From positions 1 to 64,000 of the forward strand of contig JANRJM010000017.1 of assembly GCA_033763975.1 (NCBI GenBank): a DNA stretch of 64,000 nucleotides, read 5' to 3'. The notes under the pieces are model-generated. The model was given only the letters and a program-made list of their open reading frames with translations, had not been told where the DNA came from and ran no database searches. This DNA comes from Planctomycetota bacterium. Its GTDB lineage: Bacteria > Planctomycetota > Phycisphaerae > Phycisphaerales > UBA1924. The translations under genes and the position numbers were made by a program. The stretch's first letter is position 1. The number at the start of each line of letters is the position of its first letter. This document shows, piece by piece, positions 1 to 6,851 of this stretch.

Positions 1-1
1 C

Positions 2-298
2 GATCAGGCCACCGACCGCGAAAGCCCCGGACGTCGCGAGGTCCGCCTGACGCCGATGGAGTTCAAGCTCCTGGCGTTCCTGGTCAAGCACGCGGGCAAG
101 GTGCTCACCCACCAGATGATCCTCAAGGAGGTCTGGGGTCCCCAGCACGCCAGCGACGTGCAGTACCTCCGTGTGTACGCGGGAGAGCTTCGCAAGAAGC
201 TGGAGGTCGATCCCGCACAGCCGCGGTTCATCGTCACCGAGCCTGGGGTGGGCTACCGCCTCGCGGAGGCGCGCAACACACCGATCCCCCCTGCGTGA
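2..298 (+). CDS. kdpE: KdpE-like response regulator, C-terminal DNA-binding part (5' truncated by window edge)
   Basis: The reading frame is open from base 2 and only the last 98 residues are present. They form an OmpR/PhoB winged-helix domain: LTPMEFKLL at the start, then KVLTHQMILKEVWG, then the recognition-helix region YLRVYAGELRKKLE, ending with the wing GVGYRL. The string VWGPQ followed by YLRVY resembles the potassium-responsive regulator KdpE more than PhoB. The receiver domain with its phospho-accepting Asp lies outside the window. In known systems KdpE with the kinase KdpD activates the kdpFABC potassium pump; no kdp genes are visible here. Family assignment is firm, the specific KdpE identity is probable. 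Confidence 0.75.
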   Translation, partial: DQATDRESPGRREVRLTPMEFKLLAFLVKHAGKVLTHQMILKEVWGPQHASDVQYLRVYAGELRKKLEVDPAQPRFIVTEPGVGYRLAEARNTPIPPA

Positions 299-870
299 CC
301 GTGTGCAAATGCTCTACGCCACAAGCGACTAGGTCTTGCTGGGGCGGTTCTCCGATTGTTCAGTTTCCTGCCCGTCCTCGGGCCCGCGATATCGTTCGAT
401 TACGCACTCAAAACTGTCCCCAAAAGTGTCCCCAGAACAGCAGCTCCGAATCGCGCCGATCCAAGAGATGGCTATTCGAACCGCTTCTCCGAAGGCCTGT
501 TTTTGCAGTGGTTTAGGCAATAATGCACGATTGGCGGCTCGAAGGAGAGACCGCGCCCATCGACTCCCCCCCTCTCCGCTTGCAGTGCGCGGGCGAAGCG
601 GACGACGCGGCTTCGCCGCGGGCGTGCGGCGCGAATTCCAATCGCGGCAGACCCGGTACTCAGGCCCTGAAGAGGGACCCCGTAGCGGGGCTCCGAGGCG
701 AGACGCCGAGCGGGGTGCTGGACACGGACATGACGCGAAGTGCGCGCGCCGACGCCGCGGGGTTTGCCCCGGGTAGGGCGTGTGCGGGTAGTGGTGTGAC
801 GTTCTCGGGTCCAGTAGCATCCAAGCGGGGCGCCGGCGGCACAGGCCGCGGTGGCCGCGTGGGGATGTGC
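299..870. other. Gene-poor stretch with no convincing gene
   Basis: No reading frame here has protein-like composition. Bases 300-535 have clearly lower G+C than the surroundings and contain two copies of TGTCCCC (415-421 and 427-433) separated by AAAAG. A small hairpin lies at 370-383 (GCCCG, loop TCCT, CGGGC). Bases 540-860 are G+C rich with short stem-forming strings such as CGCGGC-TTC-GCCGCG. The low-GC part may be the remnant of an integrated element, but no integrase motif is readable. Confidence 0.4.
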
Positions 871-1110
871 ATGGCACGGCAGGTGGCGGAGATCGTGGTG
901 CTGGTGGCGGCGGCGTACGCGGGCGTGGGCGTGGTGTTCGCGCTGGCGTTCGTGGTGCGCGGCGTGCAGCGTGTGGATGCGGGGGCCGCGGGGTCGGGGG
1001 TGCTGTTCCGGGCGCTCATCTTCCCGGGCGTGGCGGCGTTGTGGCCCGTGATGCTGCGGAAGTGGGTTTGGGCGCCGCGCGGCGCGTCGGGCGGGGGATC
1101 GCACGCATGA
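871..1110 (+). CDS. Small two-helix membrane protein of redox operon
   Basis: A 79-residue protein with two predicted membrane helices (about residues 5-28 and 46-62) and a basic C-terminal end. An in-frame ATG at 865 would add two residues (Met-Cys); 871 is used because both lie in the same weak context. The stop overlaps the start of the next gene as ATGA (1107-1110). I do not recognise a named family. Its position as first gene of a four-gene operon with a haem/Rieske membrane protein suggests an accessory subunit of that complex, which is inference. Confidence 0.6.
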   Translation: MARQVAEIVVLVAAAYAGVGVVFALAFVVRGVQRVDAGAAGSGVLFRALIFPGVAALWPVMLRKWVWAPRGASGGGSHA

Positions 1111-1262
1111 CGCGGTCGCATCGGCGGTGGCACTTGCGGGCGTGGCTGGTGCTCGGGCCGGCGGCGATCGTGCTGCTGGTGGCGGCGGTGGTGTCGCGGG
1201 CGCGGGCGGAGGCGGCGCTGGATGCGTCGGGCGCGCAGCGGGCGGCGGAGGGGGCCCCGTGA
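1107..1262 (+). CDS. 51-residue single-helix membrane protein of redox operon
   Basis: A very small protein with a basic N-terminus (MTRSHRRWHLR) followed by one hydrophobic helix around residues 12-29 and a short Ala-rich tail. Its ATG overlaps the previous stop (ATGA) and its own stop overlaps the GTG start of the next gene (GTGA, 1259-1262). The double overlap strongly supports translation despite the small size. The topology fits a small membrane subunit or assembly factor of the downstream ferric-reductase/Rieske protein. No function can be assigned from sequence alone. Confidence 0.6.
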   Translation: MTRSHRRWHLRAWLVLGPAAIVLLVAAVVSRARAEAALDASGAQRAAEGAP

Positions 1263-2404
1263 GCGTCGGTTATACGTGGGTGCAGTGGAGCCCGCACAAG
1301 CGGGTGTACGACGCGGTGATGGCGGCGGGCGCGGTGGCGTACATCGCGGCGTTCGTGGGCGTGGGCAAGGTGATCTGGACGGGTGCGCACTCGATCAGCG
1401 ACGAGGTGCTGGTCATGCGGGCGCTGGGGTCGTGCGGGTTCGGGCTGCTGACGCTGATCCTGTGCATTGGGCCGCTGGCGCGGCTGCACCGCCGGTTCCT
1501 GCCGGTGCTGTACAACCGGCGACACCTGGGCGTGATGACGTTCCTGATCTCGCTGGTGCATGGCGTGGTGGCGATCGGCTACTACCACGGGTTCGGCGTG
1601 CTGAACCCGCTGGTGTCGCTGCTGTCGATCAACACCGGGTTCGGCTCGCTGCGGACGTTCCCGTACCAGACGCTCGGGCTGGCGGCGCTGACGATCATGT
1701 TCCTGCTGGCGGCGACGAGCCACGACTTCTGGCTGAAGAGCCTGTCGGCCTCTGCGTGGAAGCGCCTGCACATGCTCGTCTACGGGGCGTACGCGCTGCT
1801 CGTCGGGCATGTCGCGCTGGGCGCGCTGCAGGCCGATCGCGGGTGGGGCGCCACGGCGGTCGTGCTCGCGGGGGTCGGCCTGGTGACGGGGCTTCACCTG
1901 GCGGCGGGACGGCGCGAGGTATCGCACGACAGCGCGAACGCGCCGAGCGCGGAGGACGGATGGATCGACGCGGGCCCGGCGTCGACGATCCCCGAGGGTC
2001 GCGCGCGGACGGTGTGCGCGGCGGGGGGCGAGCGGATCGCGGTGTTCCGGCATGCGGGGGGCGTGAGCGCGGTGACGAACCTGTGCGCGCACCAGGGCGG
2101 GCCGCTGGGCGAGGGGAAGGTGATCGACGGGTGCATCACGTGCCCGTGGCATGGGTGGCAGTATCGCCCGCAGGACGGGTGCGCCCCCCCACCGTTCGTG
2201 GAGAAGGTCGCGACGTACCAGGTGCGGATCGTGCGGGACCGGGTGCTGGTGAACCCCAAGGCGAATGCGCCGGGGACGCCGGTGGAGCCGGCGCGGGTGA
2301 ACGACGTGGAACGATCGGGCCGGGCATCGTCGGGTGGCGCGTCGGATGGAGCGCGGGCGTCGGATGGAGCGCAGGCGTCGGGCGCGGGGGGCGAGCATGC
2401 CTAG
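1259..2404 (+). CDS. Ferric-reductase-like transmembrane domain fused to a Rieske [2Fe-2S] domain
   Basis: A 381-residue protein. Residues 15-215 contain about six membrane helices of the ferric-reductase-like type with candidate haem ligands His101, His171 and His184. Residues 235-335 form a Rieske domain with C276-A-H278 and C295-P-W-H298, the canonical two-Cys/two-His ligand set. The C-terminal tail (345-381) is low complexity with a repeated SDGA unit. The combination suggests electrons pass between membrane haems and the Rieske cluster, perhaps to an ancillary oxidase or reductase. The start is GTG, chosen from the GTGA overlap with the preceding gene. The downstream gene begins inside this gene's last codons. 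No FAD/NAD domain is present, so the electron donor is unknown. Confidence 0.85.
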   Translation: MSVGYTWVQWSPHKRVYDAVMAAGAVAYIAAFVGVGKVIWTGAHSISDEVLVMRALGSCGFGLLTLILCIGPLARLHRRFLPVLYNRRHLGVMTFLISLVHGVVAIGYYHGFGVLNPLVSLLSINTGFGSLRTFPYQTLGLAALTIMFLLAATSHDFWLKSLSASAWKRLHMLVYGAYALLVGHVALGALQADRGWGATAVVLAGVGLVTGLHLAAGRREVSHDSANAPSAEDGWIDAGPASTIPEGRARTVCAAGGERIAVFRHAGGVSAVTNLCAHQGGPLGEGKVIDGCITCPWHGWQYRPQDGCAPPPFVEKVATYQVRIVRDRVLVNPKANAPGTPVEPARVNDVERSGRASSGGASDGARASDGAQASGAGGEHA

Positions 2405-3176
2405 TTCGACGGACGAGACGCGTGCGGCGGCGGGGCCGGACGAGATCTACGTGGGCTATCTGCCGGTGCCGCCCGGGCAGAAGCGGTTCTTGAAGGTGGT
2501 TGTGCCGCTGGTGCTGGGGGCGCTGGGGTTCATGGCGCTGGCGCTGGCGTGGACGCAGCCGGACCCCGGCGGGGCGGTGTGGGACGACGGGCGGCTGCGG
2601 ACGTTTGAGGGCACGCTGCGCGCGACGCCCTACCCGATGCTCGAGGCGGAGGACCGGGGCGATGGGAAGCCGGGAACGCTGCTGATCGTGGAAGTCGGGA
2701 AGTTCTCCGGGGGGCAGCGTGCGGCGCCGTTCGACGGGCAGCGGGTGACGATTTCCGGGTGGCTGCTGCATCGCGACGAGCGGTTCATGATCGAACTCGA
2801 GCCGGGCGAGGGGGCGATCAGCCCGGCGGGCGGCGCGCCGGCGCCGGCGCCCGAGGCGCGGCGGCTGGGGCGCATGACGCTGCGCGGGGAGATCGTGGAC
2901 TCCAAGTGCTACCTGGGCGCGATGAAGCCCGGCACGGGCAAGACGCACAAGGAGTGCGCGATCTTGTGCGTGACGGGCGGGATCCCGCCGTCGCTGGTGA
3001 CGCGCGATGAATCGGGCGCGATGACGTTCTACCTGCTCGAGGGCGCGGACGGCGGGGCGCTGGACGAAGCGGCGTACCCGTTCATCGCGGACCCGGTCGA
3101 GGTGACGGGCGAGGTTGAAGAGCGCGCGGGGCTGCTGCGCCTGCGGGTGTCGACGAGCGACATTCGGAGGCTGTGA
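2397..3176 (+). CDS. Membrane-anchored protein with conserved Cys/His motif, last gene of redox operon
   Basis: A 259-residue protein overlapping the end of the Rieske gene by eight bases. A hydrophobic anchor spans about residues 32-53; the remainder is probably outside the cytoplasm. Near residues 164-200 sits the string GEIVDSKCYLG followed by HKECAILCVTGGIPPSL, with Cys171, His184, Cys187 and Cys191 as possible metal or cofactor ligands. Two small beta-rich domains appear to flank it (about 65-135 and 155-255). The family is not one I can name, but the Cys/His motif and its linkage to a Rieske/haem membrane protein suggest a redox partner or cofactor-binding subunit. Confidence 0.65.
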   Translation: MPSSTDETRAAAGPDEIYVGYLPVPPGQKRFLKVVVPLVLGALGFMALALAWTQPDPGGAVWDDGRLRTFEGTLRATPYPMLEAEDRGDGKPGTLLIVEVGKFSGGQRAAPFDGQRVTISGWLLHRDERFMIELEPGEGAISPAGGAPAPAPEARRLGRMTLRGEIVDSKCYLGAMKPGTGKTHKECAILCVTGGIPPSLVTRDESGAMTFYLLEGADGGALDEAAYPFIADPVEVTGEVEERAGLLRLRVSTSDIRRL

Positions 3177-3250
3177 GGCAGCGGGACTGGGGAGCGGGCA
3201 CGAGAGACCGGTGAACGCAGAGCCGCGACGCCACGGCAGAAGGCATCGCG

Positions 3251-3280
3251 GCGCGCAGCAGGAGCCTACTGCTGGCGCGC
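3251..3280. terminator. Hairpin between convergent genes
   Basis: GCGCGCAGCAG pairs with CTGCTG-GCGCGC (one bulged G) around a seven-base loop. It lies between the converging redox operon and mscL and overlaps the mscL stop codon. There is no T-tract, so termination activity is uncertain. Confidence 0.3.
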
Positions 3281-3700
3281 GAGCAGGTCGCGGATCTCGG
3301 TGAGGAGCTTCTGATCGGGCGTGGGGCCGGGCGGGGGCGGCGCGGGGACGGGGCCCTTGAGCTTGTTGACGATCTTCACGAGGATGAAGACGGCGAGGGC
3401 CATGAGGAAGAAGTCGATGCACACCGAGATGAACTTGCCGTAGGTGATGGCGACTTCGGCGATGGCGGCCTGGGTGACGACGCCGCCGGCGTCCTTGACC
3501 TCGGGCGCCGCTTCCTGAAGGATGAGCTTCTGATCGCTGAAGTCGACCTTGCCGGCGGCCATGCCGATGGGCGGCATCATGATGTCGGAGACGAACGACC
3601 CGGCGAGCTTGCCGAAGGCGCCGCCGATGATGACGCCGACGGCCATGTCGAAGACATTGCCACGCACGGCGAAGTCACGGAACTCTTTGACGATGCTCAT
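3266..3700 (-). CDS. mscL: Large-conductance mechanosensitive channel MscL
   Basis: A 144-residue protein of typical MscL length. The N-terminus MSIVKEFRDFAVRGNVFDMAVGVIIG contains the amphipathic helix and the glycine-rich first membrane helix that lines the pore; the second helix spans about residues 78-102 (FISVCIDFFLMALAVFILV). The C-terminus has a Pro-rich linker and a short helical bundle segment TEIRDLLARQQ. The start at MSIVKEF matches the family; a longer in-frame extension is not conserved in type. It opens as an inner-membrane safety valve under hypo-osmotic stress. It appears monocistronic. Confidence 0.95.
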   Translation of the reverse strand: MSIVKEFRDFAVRGNVFDMAVGVIIGGAFGKLAGSFVSDIMMPPIGMAAGKVDFSDQKLILQEAAPEVKDAGGVVTQAAIAEVAITYGKFISVCIDFFLMALAVFILVKIVNKLKGPVPAPPPPGPTPDQKLLTEIRDLLARQQ

Positions 3701-3764
3701 CGGGTGTGCTCCTCTGGGAGGGCCGGAGGATACTGCGCCGCGGCAGGGTGTGCACGCCCTGGGC

Positions 3765-4787
3765 TCAGAACTCCCAGCCGAGCGTGACGAAGAAGTCGAC
3801 GTCGTTGCGCCGGGTGTTCGCGCCCGGGTCGCTCGAGTAGCGGTCGGTGACGCCGACTTTGAGGTTGGTCTTGCTGTCGGGGTCCAGGAGCACTTCGAGC
3901 CCGGCGGATGCATTGGCCCGGTGCTGCGGCCAGTCGCTCAGGCTGGGGAAAAACTCGGCGGACGCGAAGAAGCGGGTGCGCTCGGTGAACTTGTGCTCGA
4001 AGTCGGCGCCGGCGAGCAGCTCGGGTTCCAGGCCTTCGTCGTCGCCGCCGATCTCGTAGGCGGCGCCGGCACCCGCGCGCAGGCGGAGCGAGGTCGAGTC
4101 GGTCTTGACGAGTTGGTAGCTCGGGCCGGCGGAGGTCGAGAGACGCCAGTCCCAGTCCTGGAACTCGTCGTACTCGGCCTTGGCCTGCGCGAAGTAGCCC
4201 CAGCGCGAGTCGGGGATGTTCCAGTCGTTGCGGATGAAGGCCTCGCCCCGGCTGGTGCTGGTGGTGCCGGCGTCGGCGGCGTAGACGTAGCCGATGGAGC
4301 CGGTGGTTTCGAGGCGCTCGGTGGTGCGCTTGGCGGTGACGACGCCGCGGAGCGAGAGGTTGTCGCTGTTGCCTTCGGAGCCGTTGGCGCCGAGGTTGAC
4401 GGCGCCTTTCCAGCCGCGGAGCCAGGAGGTGGGCTGCGGGAGCGCGTCGGGCTCGTCGGGCGGCATGTCGGCGCCGGGGGGCGGGACGTCGGTCGGGACG
4501 GCGGCCGGCGCGGAGGGATCGACCGGCGGCGCGGACGCGTCAGCGGCGGGCGGCTCGTTGTCGCGTCGGAAGGACTCCACGCCGTCGCGCGGGATGGTGA
4601 GCGTGCCGAGCACGGCGTGGTCGAGCGTGAGGGAGGAATCGGAGACGGCGCGGATCGTGCCGCGGAGGCGCTCGCCGGAGGTGAGGACGACCTCGTCTTG
4701 GACGCAGGGGGCGGCGTGTGGGGCTGCGATCGCCGGGCCGCCGAGCGCGGCGAGAAGGGAGAAGAGACACGTCCGGCGGATGGCCAT
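3765..4787 (-). CDS. DUF481 (YdiY-type) outer-membrane beta-barrel protein
   Basis: A 340-residue exported protein. The signal peptide covers about residues 1-22 (MAIRRTCLFSLLAALGGPAIA). Residues 30-75 form a small beta domain (DEVVLTSGERLRGTI), then comes a Pro/Asp-rich linker (77-115). From about 118 onward there are repeated amphipathic strands with alternating polar and aromatic residues, ending in WEF, as expected for an outer-membrane barrel. DUF481 proteins are salt-induced outer membrane proteins of unknown function. Its presence supports a diderm envelope. It sits next to mscL, also an osmotic-stress protein, but the 65-bp gap gives no proof of co-transcription. Confidence 0.8.
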   Translation of the reverse strand: MAIRRTCLFSLLAALGGPAIAAPHAAPCVQDEVVLTSGERLRGTIRAVSDSSLTLDHAVLGTLTIPRDGVESFRRDNEPPAADASAPPVDPSAPAAVPTDVPPPGADMPPDEPDALPQPTSWLRGWKGAVNLGANGSEGNSDNLSLRGVVTAKRTTERLETTGSIGYVYAADAGTTSTSRGEAFIRNDWNIPDSRWGYFAQAKAEYDEFQDWDWRLSTSAGPSYQLVKTDSTSLRLRAGAGAAYEIGGDDEGLEPELLAGADFEHKFTERTRFFASAEFFPSLSDWPQHRANASAGLEVLLDPDSKTNLKVGVTDRYSSDPGANTRRNDVDFFVTLGWEF

Positions 4788-4893
4788 GGGGCTTCCTTTC
4801 GGGGCGGGCGGTCGGGTTTAGGAGGGCGTGCGCGGGGCGGATGGACCCGGCGGATCGAGCGGCCTGTGGGATCGACCCGGGGGCGCTCGTGCG

Positions 4894-4899
4894 TAGAAT
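4894..4899 (+). promoter_or_regulatory. Putative -10 box of tRNA-Met
   Basis: TAGAAT ends 10 bases before the first base of the tRNA, the expected spacing for transcription starting just upstream of the mature 5' end. No strong -35 box is evident; TCGACC lies 16 bases upstream. Confidence 0.45.
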
Positions 4900-4909
4900 A
4901 CGCCGCAAC

Positions 4910-4984
4910 GCCGAGGTAGCTCAGCTGGTTTAGAGCGCTGGATTCATAACCCGGAGGTCGGCGGTTCGAGTCCGCCCCTCGGCA
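4910..4984 (+). tRNA. tRNA-Met (anticodon CAT)
   Basis: A 75-base cloverleaf. The acceptor stem pairs GCCGAGG (4910-4916) with CCTCGGC (4977-4983), with discriminator A4984. The D arm contains AGCTCAGCTGGTTTAGAGC, the anticodon loop reads TTCATAA, and the T arm GGCGG-TTCGAGT-CCGCC is perfect. The anticodon stem has one A-C mismatch next to the loop. No CCA is encoded. Elongator Met is most likely; a CAT-anticodon Ile2 tRNA cannot be excluded from sequence alone. Its last 45 bases are duplicated at 6482-6526, marking it as an integration target. Confidence 0.93.
4940..4984 (+). repeat. Left attachment-site repeat (3' part of tRNA-Met)
   Basis: These 45 bases, from the anticodon arm to the discriminator base, recur without mismatch at 6482-6526. 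The intact tRNA is on this side, so this copy restores the gene after integration. It is the left boundary of a 1.5-kb element. Confidence 0.85.
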
Positions 4985-5097
4985 TTACCGATAGGGTCCG
5001 ACGATCGCGTGCTCGTCCGCGAGGTCCACGCGCGGGCGGTGTACGTCGAGTCGATTCAGTGTCCGGGGGCGGCGTGGTATGTTCGGAAAAGCGAGAT

Positions 5098-5523
5098 CTA
5101 CTTGCGCTTCGCACTTCCGAGATCGCGGGTGTGCGCCTCGAACTCAACCTTCGATGCGGTAACAGGGATCTTGTAGACGCTCGGGCGTGGCGGACTTGCT
5201 GCCTTCACGACCTCGGGCCAAACTTTGATCGCCTTCCATGCAAACTCTTCCCACTTGAGATCGAACCAGCCTCCCGCAAACAGGAAGAACGTGATCGGGA
5301 TGCCGCGAAGAACTTGAAGTTCCGCTTGGTTGCGGAGGATTCGCCCATCTCCCGAGACAACAACGGGAACCGGCGCGCGCTTCGCAATCGCCTCTAGCCA
5401 TTCGGTATCGGGAGTCGTCTTCTCAAAGAGATCATCGTGATAGACGACGTTGTGCGCGCGGTCGTAGTGCCCAAGCATTCGGGCCAGTTTTTCGGGCACG
5501 TTGCGGTCGATGAAGAAGTCCAT
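5098..5523 (-). CDS. PIN-like toxin of a DUF433-linked toxin-antitoxin pair
   Basis: A 141-residue protein starting MDFFIDRNVPEKLARML, a typical opening of VapC45-type PIN-like domains. Acidic residues that could form the nuclease site are Asp6, Asp39 (TTPDTEW) and Asp59 (SGDGRI). The last ~35 residues are basic. The gene follows the DUF433 antitoxin with a TGATG overlap, so both are translated from one transcript. By family it should be an endoribonuclease neutralised by its partner. The predicted start is ATG 5523; a GTG directly upstream would add one residue. Base composition is clearly less G+C rich than the neighbouring core genes, and the gene lies inside the tRNA-bounded island. Confidence 0.75.
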   Translation of the reverse strand: MDFFIDRNVPEKLARMLGHYDRAHNVVYHDDLFEKTTPDTEWLEAIAKRAPVPVVVSGDGRILRNQAELQVLRGIPITFFLFAGGWFDLKWEEFAWKAIKVWPEVVKAASPPRPSVYKIPVTASKVEFEAHTRDLGSAKRK

Positions 5524-6197
5524 CACGCAGCACAGGGAGCAAACTCGCCCTCGAACGCAACAGCCTGCCTGACCGCTTCGGGCGATACGTCGAACAAGTC
5601 GGCAACAAGGTCGGCGTCCTCACCGTTGGCGAAGTACGACCGGGCGAGGACGAACGTAGTAGTCCCTTCGGAAGCGATGACGGGCTTCCCGAAGGAACGC
5701 GCGGGGTCGATGACGACTCCATTCGCGATGTGCCAGCGTGCAGCGGTTTGCGTGTCGGGAGCGTACTCGATTTGCTTCAAGTACGGCTTCAAGATCTCGG
5801 GCATCGCCCGTTGTCCGCTCAACACCTCTTGCAGGTGCGAATCCCCCTCGACGAGGTCCACCGTCTCCATGAAGATCGTCCGCCCGTCGGTGAAAAGGCG
5901 TCGATGACTAAACGGGTGTGGTGTGCCGAGCGAGTCCCGCAACCGTCCGTAGACGCGGCGGATCGTTTGGAGTGAGACGCCCTCATCCCGGAACCTGCCC
6001 ACCACAAGGAGATCGACGAGGTCGAGGAAGGAGAGGGCGTAGCGGCGATCGACGGGTGGAAGGTCGGGCTTGAACAGTCGATCGCGGCGATCCTGCCCTC
6101 CGCCCCCCATCCAGCGATTCGCGGTGCGCACGTTGACCCTCGCGAAGCGACAAGCCTCGGGAATCCCATACGCGCCTAGACCGACCAGACTCTTCAC
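5523..6197 (-). CDS. DUF433 antitoxin with N-terminal MerR-like helix-turn-helix
   Basis: A 224-residue protein from a GTG start. Residues 8-75 (AYGIPEACRFARVNVRTANRWM, then ALSFLDLVDLLVVGRFRDEGVS) look like a MerR-type DNA-binding region. Residues 160-217 match the DUF433 fold: GVVIDPARSFGKPVI, then a ...ADLVADLFDVSPEAVRQAVAFE ending. DUF433 proteins pair with PIN-like toxins in VapBC45-type modules and usually repress their own operon. The stop overlaps the toxin start by TGATG. Lower G+C than the core genome indicates horizontal transfer with the island. Confidence 0.75.
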   Translation of the reverse strand: MKSLVGLGAYGIPEACRFARVNVRTANRWMGGGGQDRRDRLFKPDLPPVDRRYALSFLDLVDLLVVGRFRDEGVSLQTIRRVYGRLRDSLGTPHPFSHRRLFTDGRTIFMETVDLVEGDSHLQEVLSGQRAMPEILKPYLKQIEYAPDTQTAARWHIANGVVIDPARSFGKPVIASEGTTTFVLARSYFANGEDADLVADLFDVSPEAVRQAVAFEGEFAPCAA

Positions 6198-6323
6198 GGC
6201 AAACTCTCCGGCTCATCCGCTCTTCGGCGGGAAGGAACCCTAGGACGTCCCGACGTCGGGCACTATGCGGGCAGGTCCGCGAATCCCATGCCACTCTCAT
6301 CGGACACCCGAAGCGCTGTGCGC

Positions 6324-6343
6324 AATCCGGTATTGACCGGATT
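6324..6343. promoter_or_regulatory. Perfect palindrome upstream of the toxin-antitoxin pair
   Basis: AATCCGGT and ACCGGATT form an 8-bp perfect inverted repeat around ATTG. The right half, extended to TTGACCGGATT, recurs at 6387-6397. The arrangement resembles an operator or an arm-type binding site. It lies about 130 bases upstream of the antitoxin start inside the island. Confidence 0.4.
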
Positions 6344-6405
6344 CGGATTCTCGACCCCCTTTGGCGCGTCCAGAACCGGGCATGACTTGACCGGATTATC
6401 CCGGC

Positions 6406-6434
6406 TTGCGATCCGTGCGATAGTGCGGTATACT
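6406..6434 (+). promoter_or_regulatory. Orphan sigma70-type promoter pointing at the right att site
   Basis: TTGCGA (6406-6411), a 17-base spacer and TATACT (6429-6434) form one of the best sigma70 matches in the window. It points rightward to the duplicated tRNA end and has no annotated gene to drive in the integrated state. In a circularised element it would read across the junction. Confidence 0.5.
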
Positions 6435-6481
6435 CTGACGAATCAAGCGTTTACGGCGTGGCTCGGCCATGCGAGAAAATC

Positions 6482-6526
6482 GGATTCATAACCCGGAGGT
6501 CGGCGGTTCGAGTCCGCCCCTCGGCA
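6482..6526 (+). repeat. Right attachment-site repeat (tRNA-Met 3' duplication)
   Basis: A 45-base exact copy of tRNA-Met bases 4940-4984. There is no acceptor or D-arm half upstream, so it is not a functional tRNA. It marks the right boundary of the island. Confidence 0.88.
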
Positions 6527-6591
6527 CTTCACTTTCGCCCAGACGTTGAGCAGGTCGACGGCCGCCGGTGCGCGTCTGTCGCGCGGCGGGC

Positions 6592-6798
6592 TCAGTGCAC
6601 TTTCTTGCAGATCGTGCAGGCCATGGGGCTGGGCAGTTTCTTATTCAGGTCGCGGATCTGTTTGAGGACGTTGTCCATGGTCTTCTGGGCGAAGGCTTTG
6701 TCCTGCGCGTTGGGATACTTGTCGCGTTTGGTCAGGTGCTCGTGGTAGGCCTTGAACTGGCCTTCGAGTTTGGTGCGGACGTCCTTGTTGTCGCCCAT
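6592..6798 (-). CDS. Small conserved-looking helical protein ending in CxxC
   Basis: A 68-residue charged, helical protein (MGDNKDVRTKLEGQFKAYHE..., ...DNVLKQIRDLNKKLPSP) ending in ACTICKKVH, where Cys-x-x-Cys could bind a metal or form a disulfide. The start at MGDNKD is chosen over an upstream in-frame ATG because the upstream residues are low complexity and cover a palindrome. It lies just outside the right island boundary and is divergent from the EEP-family gene. I do not recognise a family. Confidence 0.55.
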   Translation of the reverse strand: MGDNKDVRTKLEGQFKAYHEHLTKRDKYPNAQDKAFAQKTMDNVLKQIRDLNKKLPSPMACTICKKVH

Positions 6799-6818
6799 GG
6801 CAAGATCTCCGTGCCGCG

Positions 6819-6836
6819 GTGTGGAGGGTACCACAC
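6819..6836. promoter_or_regulatory. Inverted repeat in divergent promoter region
   Basis: GTGTGG and CCACAC are separated by six bases (AGGGTA) in the 53-bp gap between divergent genes at 6798 and 6852. The location suggests a shared operator. Confidence 0.3.
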
Positions 6837-6839
6837 GTC

Positions 6840-6845
6840 TACGCT
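6840..6845 (+). promoter_or_regulatory. Putative -10 box close to EEP gene start
   Basis: TACGCT ends seven bases before the ATG at 6852, which would give a leaderless or near-leaderless mRNA. No clear -35 box is visible. Confidence 0.3.
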
Positions 6846-6851
6846 CGCGCG

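Larger units (their letters stand above)
4985..6481. mobile_element. 1.5-kb tRNA-Met-integrated mini-island without integrase
   Basis: The segment between the two 45-bp repeats has lower G+C than both flanks and carries only the DUF433/PIN-like pair plus about 280 bases of regulatory-looking DNA. No recombinase gene is present, so it must have been mobilised in trans or has lost its integrase. Bases 6198-6481 hold no gene. Confidence 0.7.

Noticed and set aside
523-870. In-frame upstream extension of the first redox-operon gene
   Set aside because: The added residues are low complexity and cover repeats; the membrane protein itself starts at 871.
4944-5147. Minus-strand 67-residue frame ending GLEPPTSGL
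   Set aside because: It is the antisense translation of the tRNA-Met 3' half, a well-known false gene signature.
6288-6491. 67-residue plus-strand frame in the island's non-coding part
   Set aside because: It runs through the palindrome, the orphan promoter and into the att repeat; composition is not protein-like.
6482-6526. Second tRNA-Met gene
   Set aside because: Only the last 45 bases are present; the acceptor 5' strand and D arm are missing, so it is an att duplication.
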